From: Comamonadaceae bacterium
GTDB lineage: Bacteria > Pseudomonadota > Gammaproteobacteria > Burkholderiales > Burkholderiaceae_C
NCBI GenBank assembly: GCA_947460065.1
Contig: CANHGF010000169.1
Location: 1 to 6,071 of the forward strand
Reading direction: 5' to 3'
DNA: 6,071 nucleotides
The translations under genes were made by a program, and so were the position numbers. Of the stretch, positions 1 through 5,792 are shown one piece after another. Position 1 is the stretch's first letter, and each line of letters starts with the position of its first letter. The notes under the pieces are model-generated. The model made no database searches. It worked only from the letters and a program-made list of their open reading frames with translations, and had not been told where the DNA came from.

Positions 1-112
1 ACAGGCCCAGCAGCAGATCCGCGACAGCCAGGTGCCGGTCGGCTCGGTCGTGCTCTCCCATGCGGCCGAGTCGACCGGCACCTGGCTGTCGCGGATCTGC
101 TGCTGGGCCTGT
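1..112. repeat. Fold-back inverted repeat at window edge
   Basis: Bases 1-41 are an exact reverse complement of 72-112. Complementarity continues imperfectly through 42-50 against 63-71 (seven of nine Watson-Crick, the other two G-T), leaving a loop of about 12 bases. The outer arm encodes nothing HyuA-like, although the frame stays open. Exact arms abutting the sequence end are typical of a snap-back copy made during library preparation or amplification, seeded at the imperfect 9-base match. A genuine chromosomal hairpin inside a conserved gene is less likely. Confidence 0.9.
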
Positions 113-1647
113 TCGCGCTGTCGCTCGAAGATGGCCGACAGGTCAGCGGCGGCTATCGCCTCCAAGCGCTTTTCCACCGTCTGCGAAATGTCGTAACGCA
201 GGTCGGCATAGGCACAGCCCAGCGCGCAGAGCACACCCGGGTATTGCGGTACCAGCATGGTGCTCACGCCCACCTCGCGGATCAGCGCGCCGCCGTGCAA
301 AGGCCCTGCGCCGCCAAAGGCCACCAGCGCGAAGTCACGCGGGTCCAGGCCTCGCTCAATGGACATCAGCCGCATGCGGCCGGCCATGCGCTGGTTGACC
401 ACCGCCAAAATTGCCTCGGCGGTCTGCTCCATGCCCAGGCCCAGCTTTTCACCCAGGTCGGCCACCGCCTTGCGCGCGCCCTCCACATTGAGTGTGCTGC
501 CGTCGCCGTTCATGCGGCTTTCCGGGTTGATGCGGCCGAGCACCACATTGGCGTCGGTCACCGTGGGCTCGGTGCCGCCGCGGCGGTAGGCGACCGGGCC
601 GGGCACCGCACCGGCGCTGCGCGGGCCGACCTGCAGCATGCCGCCGCGGTCGAGGTGGGCGATGGAGCCACCGCCAGCGCCGATGGTGTGCACATCGATC
701 ATCGGCAGGCGCAGCGGGATGCGGAAATCGAGGTTAGTCAGCTCGGCGACCTCGGGCTTGCCATTGATGATGACAGCCACATCAAAACTGGTGCCACCCA
801 TGTCGCCGGTAATCACATGGCTAAAGCCCGATTCGGCGGCAATCAGCGCAGCAGCGGTGACACCGGCAGCCGGGCCGGAGCGCACGATGTAGGCCGAACG
901 CTGGCCCAACTGGCGCAGCGGCGCCACGCCGCCGTTGGACTGCATGATGGCTACTTCGCGCTCGTAACCCCAGCCTTTGAGCTTTTCAGCCAGGTTCTTG
1001 GCATAACGCGCCACCAGGGGCTGCAAAAAGCCCTGAACCACCGCCGTGCTGGTGCGCTCGAACTCGTAGTACTCACGCACCACAGAAGTCGCCGTCACCA
1101 GCTCCCAAGCTGGGTTGATCTGGGCCAGGATGGCGCGCGCCTGGTCCTCATGCGCAGTGTTGGCATAGGCGTGCATGAAGGCAATCACCACCGACTCGAC
1201 CTGGCGCGCCTGCAATTCCTGAGCAACGGCTCGCAGACCCGCTTCGTCCAAGGGCTGCAAGACCTTGCCCTCGTAGTCGAGGCGCTCGTCGACCTCAAAA
1301 CGCAGCTCACGTGGCACCAGGGGCTCGTGCACGCCCTCGAGCCCGTACATAGTGGGCCGGTCGCGGCGACCGAGTTCGATGAGGTCACGAAATCCACGGG
1401 TGGTGATCAGCGCGCAGCGCGCGCCCTTGCGCTCGATCACCGCGTTGGTGGCAATGGTGGTGCCATGCAAGATGGCGTCCAGCTCATTGGGGCGCAGGCC
1501 TGCGGCCTGCAGCGCATTGAGCAGGCCCACTGAGGGATCGTGCGGGGTGGATGGCACCTTGAGAATTTGGTGCGGCTTGCCGTCGCTGCCTGAAAAATAC
1601 AAGTCGGTGAACGTTCCACCGACGTCGATGCCTACGGTTCCTGTCAT
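1..1647 (-). CDS. hyuA: Hydantoinase/5-oxoprolinase subunit A, 3'-truncated
   Basis: HyuA-type subunit of the ATP-dependent hydantoinase/5-oxoprolinase family, which opens cyclic amides (hydantoins, 5-oxoproline-like lactams) in the cytoplasm, normally together with a HyuB subunit. The ATG at 1647 is preceded by CAGGAG seven bases upstream. Family signatures seen in translation: VGIDVGGTFTDL at residues 5-16 (nucleotide-binding type N-terminus), HGTTIATNA 61-69, GDMGGTSFD 281-289, HTIGAGGGSI 320-329, FALVAFGGAGP 439-449 and PGVLCALG 470-477. These are in the usual order, with Hydant_A_N followed by Hydantoinase_A. The family is typically near 690 residues, so roughly 165 are missing beyond the window. 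The frame stays open to base 1, but only residues up to about 525 (down to base 73) look genuine; the last 24 codons fall in a fold-back repeat and do not resemble the family's C-terminal region. It is the third gene of an operon, 21 bases after the hydrolase stop. Substrate (hydantoin, oxoproline, acetone-like or other) is not determinable; family assignment is secure. Confidence 0.93.
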   Translation of the reverse strand, partial: MTGTVGIDVGGTFTDLYFSGSDGKPHQILKVPSTPHDPSVGLLNALQAAGLRPNELDAILHGTTIATNAVIERKGARCALITTRGFRDLIELGRRDRPTMYGLEGVHEPLVPRELRFEVDERLDYEGKVLQPLDEAGLRAVAQELQARQVESVVIAFMHAYANTAHEDQARAILAQINPAWELVTATSVVREYYEFERTSTAVVQGFLQPLVARYAKNLAEKLKGWGYEREVAIMQSNGGVAPLRQLGQRSAYIVRSGPAAGVTAAALIAAESGFSHVITGDMGGTSFDVAVIINGKPEVAELTNLDFRIPLRLPMIDVHTIGAGGGSIAHLDRGGMLQVGPRSAGAVPGPVAYRRGGTEPTVTDANVVLGRINPESRMNGDGSTLNVEGARKAVADLGEKLGLGMEQTAEAILAVVNQRMAGRMRLMSIERGLDPRDFALVAFGGAGPLHGGALIREVGVSTMLVPQYPGVLCALGCAYADLRYDISQTVEKRLEAIAAADLSAIFERQREQAQQQIRDSQVPVDSAAWESTTEPTGTWLSRICCWAC

Positions 1648-1654
1648 CTGTTGA

Positions 1655-1659
1655 CTCCT
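1655..1659 (-). promoter_or_regulatory. Ribosome binding site of hyuA
   Basis: On the minus strand the sequence CAGGAG lies seven bases before the ATG at 1647, inside the 21-base gap after the hydrolase gene. It fixes the hyuA start and shows that translation begins independently within the operon. Confidence 0.75.
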
Positions 1660-1668
1660 GTCTGAAAC

Positions 1669-2649
1669 TCAGGCCCTGGGCCCGATATGATTACTGTTGT
1701 GGGCGCGCGCTGCGCTCGCACGATGTGTGTCGCGCAGCCAAGCGCAGGCGCGGGCCATGCCCTCGTCCGCCGGCTGCAGGCGGGCAGCGTGTTTGAGAAA
1801 GCCGTGGTTGAGCCCCGGCGCGCAGTGTGACTGCACCAGCACATCGGCCTGCCGAAGGCGCTCGGCAAAGGCCAGGCCCTCGTCGCACAGCACGTCGTAC
1901 TCGGCAGCCATCAGCCAGGTGGCTGGCATACCGCGCAAGTCGGCCGCGCGCAAGGGGCTGGCGTGAGGGTGCGATGCCAGTGCGGGGTCTTGGAGGTAAT
2001 GCGTCCAGAACCAGGCCATGCCCTGCGCGCTCAGGCCGTAACCCTGCGCGTAGTGCTGGTAAGAGGGCCACTGCGCGCTGGGATGGTCTGTCACTGGGTA
2101 CCACAGCACCAGCGCCTGGGCCTTGGGTCCGTCCTCATCGCGCAAGCGCAGCGCAGTGACGGCTGCCAGGCAGGCGCCAGCGCTGTCACCGGCCAGGCTC
2201 AGGGCGGCGCCATCGGCGCCCAGGCCTGCGGCCAAGGCGACCAGTTCCCGGGTGGCGGCCAGGCAGTCATCAGGCCCGGCGGGAAAGGGGTGCTCGGGCG
2301 CCAGCCGGTAGTCCACCGAGGCCACCACCGTCCCCGAGCCCAGGGCCAGGCGCCTGCAGATCTCGTCGTGGGTATCGAGGTCCAGGCAGCAAAAGCCGCT
2401 GCCATGGAAAAACACCGTCAGGGGCAAGGTCGAATTGTCCGACGCGGGCGTGTAGATGCGCACATCCAAGGGCCCGGCCGGACCGCGTACCTGTAAGTCA
2501 CGCACCTGTGCCAGCTCGATGACGCTCTGGCGCGCGTAGGCCTTCTTCATTTGCGCGCGCGCCTGCTCTATCGGCAGCTGGTGATAAGGCAGTACTCCAG
2601 CGCTAGAAGCGGCCGACAGTTCAGCGGCAATGAAGGGATGCAAGGGCAT
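1669..2649 (-). CDS. Alpha/beta hydrolase, hormone-sensitive-lipase type esterase
   Basis: A 326-residue cytoplasmic serine hydrolase of the HSL/Aes (alpha/beta hydrolase fold 3) family, which cleaves esters of short-chain acids and related small molecules. Visible signatures: oxyanion-hole motif HGSGF at 82-86, DYRLAPEHPFPA at 113-124, nucleophile elbow GDSAG at 154-158 (Ser156), Asp252 in the YDVLCDEG motif and His282 in LNHGF, giving a complete Ser-Asp-His triad. Length is normal for the family and no signal peptide is seen. The ATG at 2649 gives an N-terminus beginning MPLHPFIAAE that fits the family, but the upstream Shine-Dalgarno is weak (GAGCGG). The gene starts 27 bases after the binding-protein stop and ends 21 bases before hyuA, so it is the middle gene of a three-gene operon. 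One oddity: the oxyanion motif has Ser84 where most relatives have Gly (HGGGF). The family is secure; substrate is unknown, though the context suggests an intermediate shared with HyuA. Confidence 0.93.
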   Translation of the reverse strand: MPLHPFIAAELSAASSAGVLPYHQLPIEQARAQMKKAYARQSVIELAQVRDLQVRGPAGPLDVRIYTPASDNSTLPLTVFFHGSGFCCLDLDTHDEICRRLALGSGTVVASVDYRLAPEHPFPAGPDDCLAATRELVALAAGLGADGAALSLAGDSAGACLAAVTALRLRDEDGPKAQALVLWYPVTDHPSAQWPSYQHYAQGYGLSAQGMAWFWTHYLQDPALASHPHASPLRAADLRGMPATWLMAAEYDVLCDEGLAFAERLRQADVLVQSHCAPGLNHGFLKHAARLQPADEGMARACAWLRDTHRASAARAHNSNHIGPRA

Positions 2650-2676
2650 GGGGGACCGCTCAGTGGTGCCGCAGCC

Positions 2677-3711
2677 TTATTGCGGCTGCACGCCAATGGA
2701 GGTGAGCAGGCGCTTCATGCGCTCGACTTCCGAGCGCACAAACCCGCCGAACTCAGTCGGGCCCATCCAGTAGGGATCGGCACCGATCTGACCCAGGCGC
2801 TGCGCGATCTCGGGGCTCTTGACCAAGCGCTCGAGTTCTTCGGCAACTTTCTTGACGATGGGCTCGGGCGTACCGGTCGGCGCGAAAAGGCCTATCCAGC
2901 CGACGAAGTTGAAGTCAGCGATGCCCGTCTCCACCAGACTGGGCAGATCCGGGGCCTGGGAGCTGCGCCCGCCCATGCTGACCACGCCCAGGGCACGTAC
3001 CGCACCGGATTTGACATGGGCCATGCTCGAACTGATGTCGGGGAACATCACCATCACCCGGCCTGCGATCACATCGGTCAGTCCGAGCGGATTACTTTGA
3101 TAGGGCACGCGCAGCATTTCAGCCCCAGCACGGCGTGCAAACATCTCGCCCATCATCAGGCTGGAGGTATTGCCGGCCGCAAAAGTCACGACCTTCGGGT
3201 TGGCTTTGACATAGGCCAGCAACTCGGCCGGCGTGCGCGCGGGCACTGACGGGTGCACCACCAAAAAGCTGGAAAAGGTGGCGATCAGCCCGACCGGAGC
3301 GAAATCCTTGACCGGGTCGTAGCCCAGCTTAGCCACCAGGCCCGGATTGACCCCATGCGTTCCGCTGGTTCCCAACAGCAAGGTCAGACCATCGGGGTTG
3401 GCTCGTGCCACCGCCATGGTGGCGATGGCACCATTGGCACCGGGGCGATTTTCCACCACCACGGCCTGCTTAAGTGCCGTGCTCAGGTGCTGCGCCATCA
3501 ACCGCGTGGCGATGTCCGAACCGCTGCCCGGCCCGAAGGGCACAACGATCTTTACCGGCCCGCTCGGATAAGTTGCCGGCGCGCCCTGGCCCCAGGCAGT
3601 ACTCATCGCTGCGGCCGACAGCAGCAAGGCCACCCATAGCCGGCGGCCCACTTGGGTGCCCAGGCCTGCGGCGCAGGCGGATGTGCCGCCCTGACAGGTG
3701 ATATCGATCAT
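2677..3711 (-). CDS. Bug/TctC-family tripartite tricarboxylate transporter solute-binding protein
   Basis: A periplasmic binding protein of the Bug (TctC) family, which captures small carboxylates or similar solutes for a TctAB membrane pair or acts in sensing. I take the ATG at 3711 (344 residues), because GGAGGAG lies five bases upstream. The in-frame GTG at 3726 overlaps that Shine-Dalgarno and is unlikely to be used. The N-terminus carries a signal peptide: two arginines at 23-24, a hydrophobic run at about 25-37, and cleavage probably near AWGQG at 39-43. The n-region is long for the family. Family signatures follow: YPSGPVKIVVPFGPGSGSD at 48-66, VVENRPGANGA, a YDPVKDFAPVGLIA segment, VPYQSNPLGLTDVIAGRV, and WIGLFAPTGTPEPIV near the C-terminal third. 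It is first in the operon with the hydrolase and hyuA. No TctA or TctB membrane gene is present in the window; orphan Bug genes are common in Burkholderiales. Its ligand cannot be inferred from sequence alone. Confidence 0.94.
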   Translation of the reverse strand: MIDITCQGGTSACAAGLGTQVGRRLWVALLLSAAAMSTAWGQGAPATYPSGPVKIVVPFGPGSGSDIATRLMAQHLSTALKQAVVVENRPGANGAIATMAVARANPDGLTLLLGTSGTHGVNPGLVAKLGYDPVKDFAPVGLIATFSSFLVVHPSVPARTPAELLAYVKANPKVVTFAAGNTSSLMMGEMFARRAGAEMLRVPYQSNPLGLTDVIAGRVMVMFPDISSSMAHVKSGAVRALGVVSMGGRSSQAPDLPSLVETGIADFNFVGWIGLFAPTGTPEPIVKKVAEELERLVKSPEIAQRLGQIGADPYWMGPTEFGGFVRSEVERMKRLLTSIGVQPQ

Positions 3712-3716
3712 CTTTA

Positions 3717-3723
3717 CTCCTCC
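3717..3723 (-). promoter_or_regulatory. Strong Shine-Dalgarno deciding the Bug-protein start
   Basis: GGAGGAG on the minus strand, five bases before the ATG at 3711. The longer frame starting with GTG at 3726 would use these bases as codons 2-4, so the SD argues for the shorter protein. Confidence 0.8.
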
Positions 3724-3730
3724 CACCCTT

Positions 3731-3742
3731 GCGGGTTCCCGC
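3731..3742. promoter_or_regulatory. Short dyad GCGGG-TT-CCCGC in the Bug operon leader
   Basis: Five-base perfect arms separated by two bases, lying eight bases upstream of the Shine-Dalgarno of the binding-protein gene. It could be part of an operator or a small leader hairpin. It is short enough to occur by chance in GC-rich DNA. Confidence 0.3.
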
Positions 3743-3752
3743 GTTCTTTATC

Positions 3753-3779
3753 GAGCAATGGCACTGTGCCCTGTTGCTC
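3753..3779. promoter_or_regulatory. Candidate operator: nested dyad upstream of the Bug operon
   Basis: Outer arms GAGCAA (3753-3758) and TTGCTC (3774-3779) enclose an exact 11-bp palindrome, GGCAC-T-GTGCC (3760-3770). The inner and outer symmetry centres are offset by one base. It sits about 42 bases upstream of the operon's start codon, in the 102-base gap between regulator and operon, where a GntR-type repressor would be expected to bind. No convincing -35/-10 pair is visible to anchor it. Confidence 0.45.
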
Positions 3780-3784
3780 ACGGC

Positions 3785-3802
3785 TCCCGCTTTAATGCGG
3801 GA
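3785..3802 (-). other. Hairpin downstream of the first regulator
   Basis: Six-base arms TCCCGC and GCGGGA around a six-base loop begin 11 bases after the TAG stop (3814-3816) of the adjacent GntR gene. No U-tract follows on the minus strand, so it is not a standard intrinsic terminator. It may weakly separate regulator and operon transcripts or protect an RNA end. Confidence 0.4.
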
Positions 3803-3813
3803 TGTTCGTTGGC

Positions 3814-4578
3814 CTATTCAAAGTTTTTTCTGCTTGCACTGCCCGGGCGATTCAGGCGCTGGGCCGCCGCCTCTTTGCTTCTCTTGTCCACCGCCTCAAC
3901 ATAAGCACCGACATGGCGGCCCATGCGCCGCCACGCGGCATCTCCGTCTCGCTGCTCGATCGCGTCCATCACCCTTTGATGGGCCTGAACCACCGCCTGG
4001 CGCACCTCGGGCGAGTTAAAACCCCGCAGATCGGTGGCCTCATAGACCGCCTGCGAAATGGCCTGGGTGAAGGCGATCAGCAACTCGTTATGACTGGCTC
4101 TGACCAGACTCACATGCCACTGCAAGTTGGCCTGCAAAAATGCGGGTACATCGGCAATGCATTCTTGAATATGGCGGTGCCGCTCGACAAGACCGGCCCA
4201 GTCCTCGTCCGTGTGGTGCAAAGCTGCTAGACGCGCGGACTGCGGCTCAATGGCTTCGCGGGCTTGCAGCACCGACTCAAAGCGTATGCCCTGGCCGCGG
4301 ATGAAGGTTCGTATGGAACGCTGGACCGTTTCGGTACGTGGGCGCATGACCTCGGTGCCACCGCTGCGGCCAGTGCGCGTCATCACCAGCCCCTCGACCT
4401 CCAGGATGAGCAGGGCCTCGCGCACGGTGGCCCGGGACAAGCCGGACTGAAGCGCCAGCTCCCGCTCGCTGGGCAGGGTCGCCCCGACACCCAGCTGCCC
4501 GTCGAGAATTTGCTCACGTAGAACATCAGCCAGCACGTCTGCGGCCTTGGGAATGTCTATGGGTGTCAGATCCAGCAT
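3814..4578 (-). CDS. GntR-family transcriptional regulator, FadR/FCD subfamily (regulator 1)
   Basis: A 254-residue ligand-responsive DNA-binding protein. The N-terminal winged helix-turn-helix spans about residues 10-77: LPSERELALQSGLSRATVRE at 35-54 carries the recognition helix, followed by the wing RTGRSGGTEV. The C-terminal FCD domain covers about 100-226. It has the usual helical layout and candidate metal or ligand residues His145 (in NLQWH), His200 (AHQRVMDAI) and His222 (GRHVGAY); Asn141 stands where many relatives have Asp. The start at 4578 gives MLDLTPIDIPKAAD, which matches the paralogue next to it; its Shine-Dalgarno is weak. A lysine/arginine-rich tail after residue 230 is absent from the paralogue. 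The gene lies 102 bases upstream of the Bug-hydrolase-hyuA operon on the same strand. It probably controls that operon and itself, given the palindrome at 4620-4644. The family is secure; repressor or activator role and effector are inference. Confidence 0.94.
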   Translation of the reverse strand: MLDLTPIDIPKAADVLADVLREQILDGQLGVGATLPSERELALQSGLSRATVREALLILEVEGLVMTRTGRSGGTEVMRPRTETVQRSIRTFIRGQGIRFESVLQAREAIEPQSARLAALHHTDEDWAGLVERHRHIQECIADVPAFLQANLQWHVSLVRASHNELLIAFTQAISQAVYEATDLRGFNSPEVRQAVVQAHQRVMDAIEQRDGDAAWRRMGRHVGAYVEAVDKRSKEAAAQRLNRPGSASRKNFE

Positions 4579-4602
4579 GGTGGGCTATGCGAACAGAGCC
4601 AC

Positions 4603-4608
4603 ATCATA
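4603..4608 (-). promoter_or_regulatory. Candidate -10 element for regulator 1
   Basis: TATGAT on the minus strand, about 25 bases before the start codon at 4578. The best -35-like hexamer upstream is CTGACC (4628-4633, spacing 19), which lies inside the 25-bp palindrome. A protein bound there would block polymerase. The -35 match is poor. Confidence 0.45.
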
Positions 4609-4619
4609 TTTGGCACAAC

Positions 4620-4644
4620 CTTGATTTGGTCAGACCATATCAAG
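4620..4644. promoter_or_regulatory. FadR-like palindromic operator upstream of regulator 1
   Basis: A 25-bp palindrome: core TGGTCAGACCA (4627-4637) flanked by arms CTTGAT (4620-4625) and ATCAAG (4639-4644). The only mismatched pair is 4626/4638. The core has the TGGTC-N-GACCA form known for FadR-type GntR proteins. It is centred 54 bases upstream of the regulator 1 start, beside the likely -10 element, so autoregulation is the natural reading. Binding by either paralogue is inference. Confidence 0.75.
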
Positions 4645-4709
4645 AAATTTACCCGGGTTTTCCCTCGAACTGAGTCCTCGATACGGTGATCTTTGTCTCA
4701 ATTGCTGGC

Positions 4710-4734
4710 AAAGTCAGTTTTAGTGACTTTTTTT
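4710..4734 (+). terminator. Intrinsic-terminator-like hairpin between the two regulators
   Basis: Arms AAAGTCA (4710-4716) and TGACTTT (4724-4730) enclose a seven-base loop, and four more T follow on the plus strand. The stem is AT-rich. On the minus strand, which carries both neighbouring genes, the hairpin is preceded by A-rich sequence and followed only by TTT then GCC. It is therefore a weak candidate terminator for regulator 2 transcripts. No plus-strand gene ends here. Confidence 0.35.
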
Positions 4735-4777
4735 AGAGTCTTGGGCTTGAATAGCGGGAAAATTCGCCACTTGGAAT

Positions 4778-4793
4778 TCGCCGGGATCGGCGA
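4778..4793 (-). other. GC-rich hairpin just after regulator 2
   Basis: Arms TCGCCG (4778-4783) and CGGCGA (4788-4793) with a four-base loop lie eight bases beyond the stop of regulator 2. There is no U-tract directly after it on the minus strand. It may assist termination or stabilise the mRNA end. Confidence 0.4.
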
Positions 4794-4800
4794 GAAAAGC

Positions 4801-5526
4801 TCAGACGGGGGGCAAGCCGCTCGGCCCCATGTCCTTGACGCGGTGAACATAAGCGCCGACATGGCGGGCCATACGGCGCCAGGCCGCGTCAGCGTCGCCG
4901 ACTTTGATCGCGTCCATGACGCTTTGATGCGCCCGCGCCACCGTGCGGCGGATCTCAGGCGGGCTAAATTCCTGCAAATCGGTAGCCTGGTAGACGGTCT
5001 GTGCAAACGCGCTGACAAAGGCGCTCAGCAATTCGTTATGTCCAGCAAGCACCACGCTGACATGCCAGTCCAGGTTGGCCCGGAGAAAAGCGCCGACGTC
5101 GTCGATGTGCTGGACCAAGCGCTGATGGCACGCGTGCAGGTTTGCCAAGTCTTGCTCGGTTCTGTGCAGAGCAGCCAGACGGGCGGCATGGGGCTCTATG
5201 GCTTCGCGCACCTCCAGCACCGATGCCAGCCTGATGTTTTGGCCGCGGATAAAAATTCCGATGGTGCGCTCAATGGTGGCAAGGCTGGGCCTGATGACCT
5301 CAGAGCCGCCGTTTCGGCCAGTGCGGGTGGCGATCAGACCTTCCACCTCCAGGATGCGCAGAGCCTCGCGCACAGAGGCCCGTGACAACCCGGCCCGCTC
5401 GGCCAGATCGCGCTCGTTCGGAAGGATAGCGCCCACACGCAAGCGGCCATCCAAAATCTGTTCTCGCAGGCTGTCGGCGAGAACATCGGAGGCCTTTGGG
5501 ACCTGAATCGGACTGAGTGTGAGCAT
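4801..5526 (-). CDS. GntR-family transcriptional regulator, FadR/FCD subfamily (regulator 2)
   Basis: A 241-residue paralogue of regulator 1. The two align without gaps from residue 1 to 230, with about 149 identities by hand count (about 65%). The winged helix-turn-helix includes LPNERDLAERAGLSRASVRE at 35-54, almost identical in the recognition helix, and the wing RTGRNGGSEV. The FCD domain at about 100-226 keeps His145 (NLDWH), His200 and His222. I chose the ATG at 5526 because MLTLSPIQVPKASD aligns with the start of regulator 1. An in-frame ATG at 5574 would add 16 residues encoded by likely promoter and operator DNA. The Shine-Dalgarno is weak (ATAGG). The gene is preceded by the rRNA operon terminator and followed after 222 bases by regulator 1. 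The divergent stretch at residues 121-140 of the FCD domain hints at different ligands or dimer contacts. Target genes are inferred from position only. Confidence 0.93.
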   Translation of the reverse strand: MLTLSPIQVPKASDVLADSLREQILDGRLRVGAILPNERDLAERAGLSRASVREALRILEVEGLIATRTGRNGGSEVIRPSLATIERTIGIFIRGQNIRLASVLEVREAIEPHAARLAALHRTEQDLANLHACHQRLVQHIDDVGAFLRANLDWHVSVVLAGHNELLSAFVSAFAQTVYQATDLQEFSPPEIRRTVARAHQSVMDAIKVGDADAAWRRMARHVGAYVHRVKDMGPSGLPPV

Positions 5527-5548
5527 GCCTATCGATAAGCCAGCCACG

Positions 5549-5554
5549 ATTGTA
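5549..5554 (-). promoter_or_regulatory. Candidate -10 element for regulator 2
   Basis: TACAAT on the minus strand (five of six to consensus), 22 bases before the start codon at 5526. No good -35 at 16-18 spacing is evident; TTGATT occurs upstream but at a short 14-base spacing. Confidence 0.45.
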
Positions 5555-5557
5555 TTA

Positions 5558-5579
5558 GATCCTCGATAAATCAAGGATC
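5558..5579. promoter_or_regulatory. Candidate operator upstream of regulator 2
   Basis: A 22-bp imperfect palindrome with arms GATCCT (5558-5563) and AGGATC (5574-5579), plus inner GAT and ATC. Nine of eleven base pairs match. It occupies the space between the candidate -10 and where a -35 would lie. On the minus strand it contains CCTTGATTT, also present on the plus strand in and beside the 4620-4644 palindrome. Confidence 0.5.
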
Positions 5580-5618
5580 AATGGTGCTGACAGAAGATGA
5601 AGAACGAATGTGGAGCGT

Positions 5619-5661
5619 AAAAAACAAAACGCCCAACCTATTCTTTCGAAGAGGCTGGGCG
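5619..5661 (-). terminator. Intrinsic terminator of the rRNA operon
   Basis: On the minus strand a 10-bp stem (5652-5661 with 5630-5639, one G-U wobble) encloses a 12-base loop and is followed by UUUUGUUUUUU. It begins about 18 bases after the 3' end of 5S rRNA, the usual place for the rrn operon terminator. It insulates regulator 2 from rRNA transcription. Confidence 0.92.
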
Positions 5662-5679
5662 CGTTGCAGGCTGTAAGAG

Positions 5680-5792
5680 CCTGACGATGTCCTACTTTCA
5701 CACGGGAATCCGCACTATCATCGGCGCTAAGTCGTTTCACTGTCCTGTTCGGGATGGGAAGGAGTGGTACCAACTTGCTATGGTCATCAGGC
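5680..5792 (-). rRNA. rrf: 5S ribosomal RNA
   Basis: Complete 5S rRNA of the large ribosomal subunit, about 113 bases. On the minus strand it starts GCCTGATGACCATAGCAAGT and includes the conserved CCATCCCGAACAGG segment (loop B/C region) and the GATGATAGTG and GTGTGAAAGTAGG segments. The 3' end CATCGTCAGGC pairs with the 5' GCCTGATG to form the terminal helix. The sequence is of betaproteobacterial (Burkholderiales) type. End positions may be off by one or two bases. It is the last gene of the rRNA operon, followed by a strong terminator. Confidence 0.96.

Noticed and set aside
1..112. Inverted repeat as an insertion-sequence end or attachment site
   Set aside because: No transposase, target duplication or integrase is present. 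Exact arms ending at the first base of the sequence fit a snap-back artefact better.
244..1533. A 429-codon open frame on the plus strand
   Set aside because: It lies entirely opposite hyuA, whose translation carries clear family motifs. The plus-strand product is rich in His, Gln, Ala and Gly, typical of an antisense shadow in GC-rich DNA.
1963..3249. Long plus-strand frames at 1963-2496 and 2551-3249
   Set aside because: They are antisense to the hydrolase and binding-protein genes, match no recognisable family and arise from codon bias at the opposite strand.
3712..3726. Upstream GTG start adding five residues to the binding protein
   Set aside because: Its codons 2-4 form the strong Shine-Dalgarno that serves the ATG at 3711, and nothing in the added residues supports the longer start.
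4693..5385. A 230-codon plus-strand frame, and a similar one at 3802-4230
   Set aside because: Both are the antisense of the paralogous GntR genes. Their mutual similarity simply mirrors the paralogy on the other strand.
5527..5574. Upstream ATG adding 16 residues to regulator 2
   Set aside because: The extension has no counterpart in the paralogue and runs through the candidate -10 and palindrome, so the ATG at 5526 is preferred.
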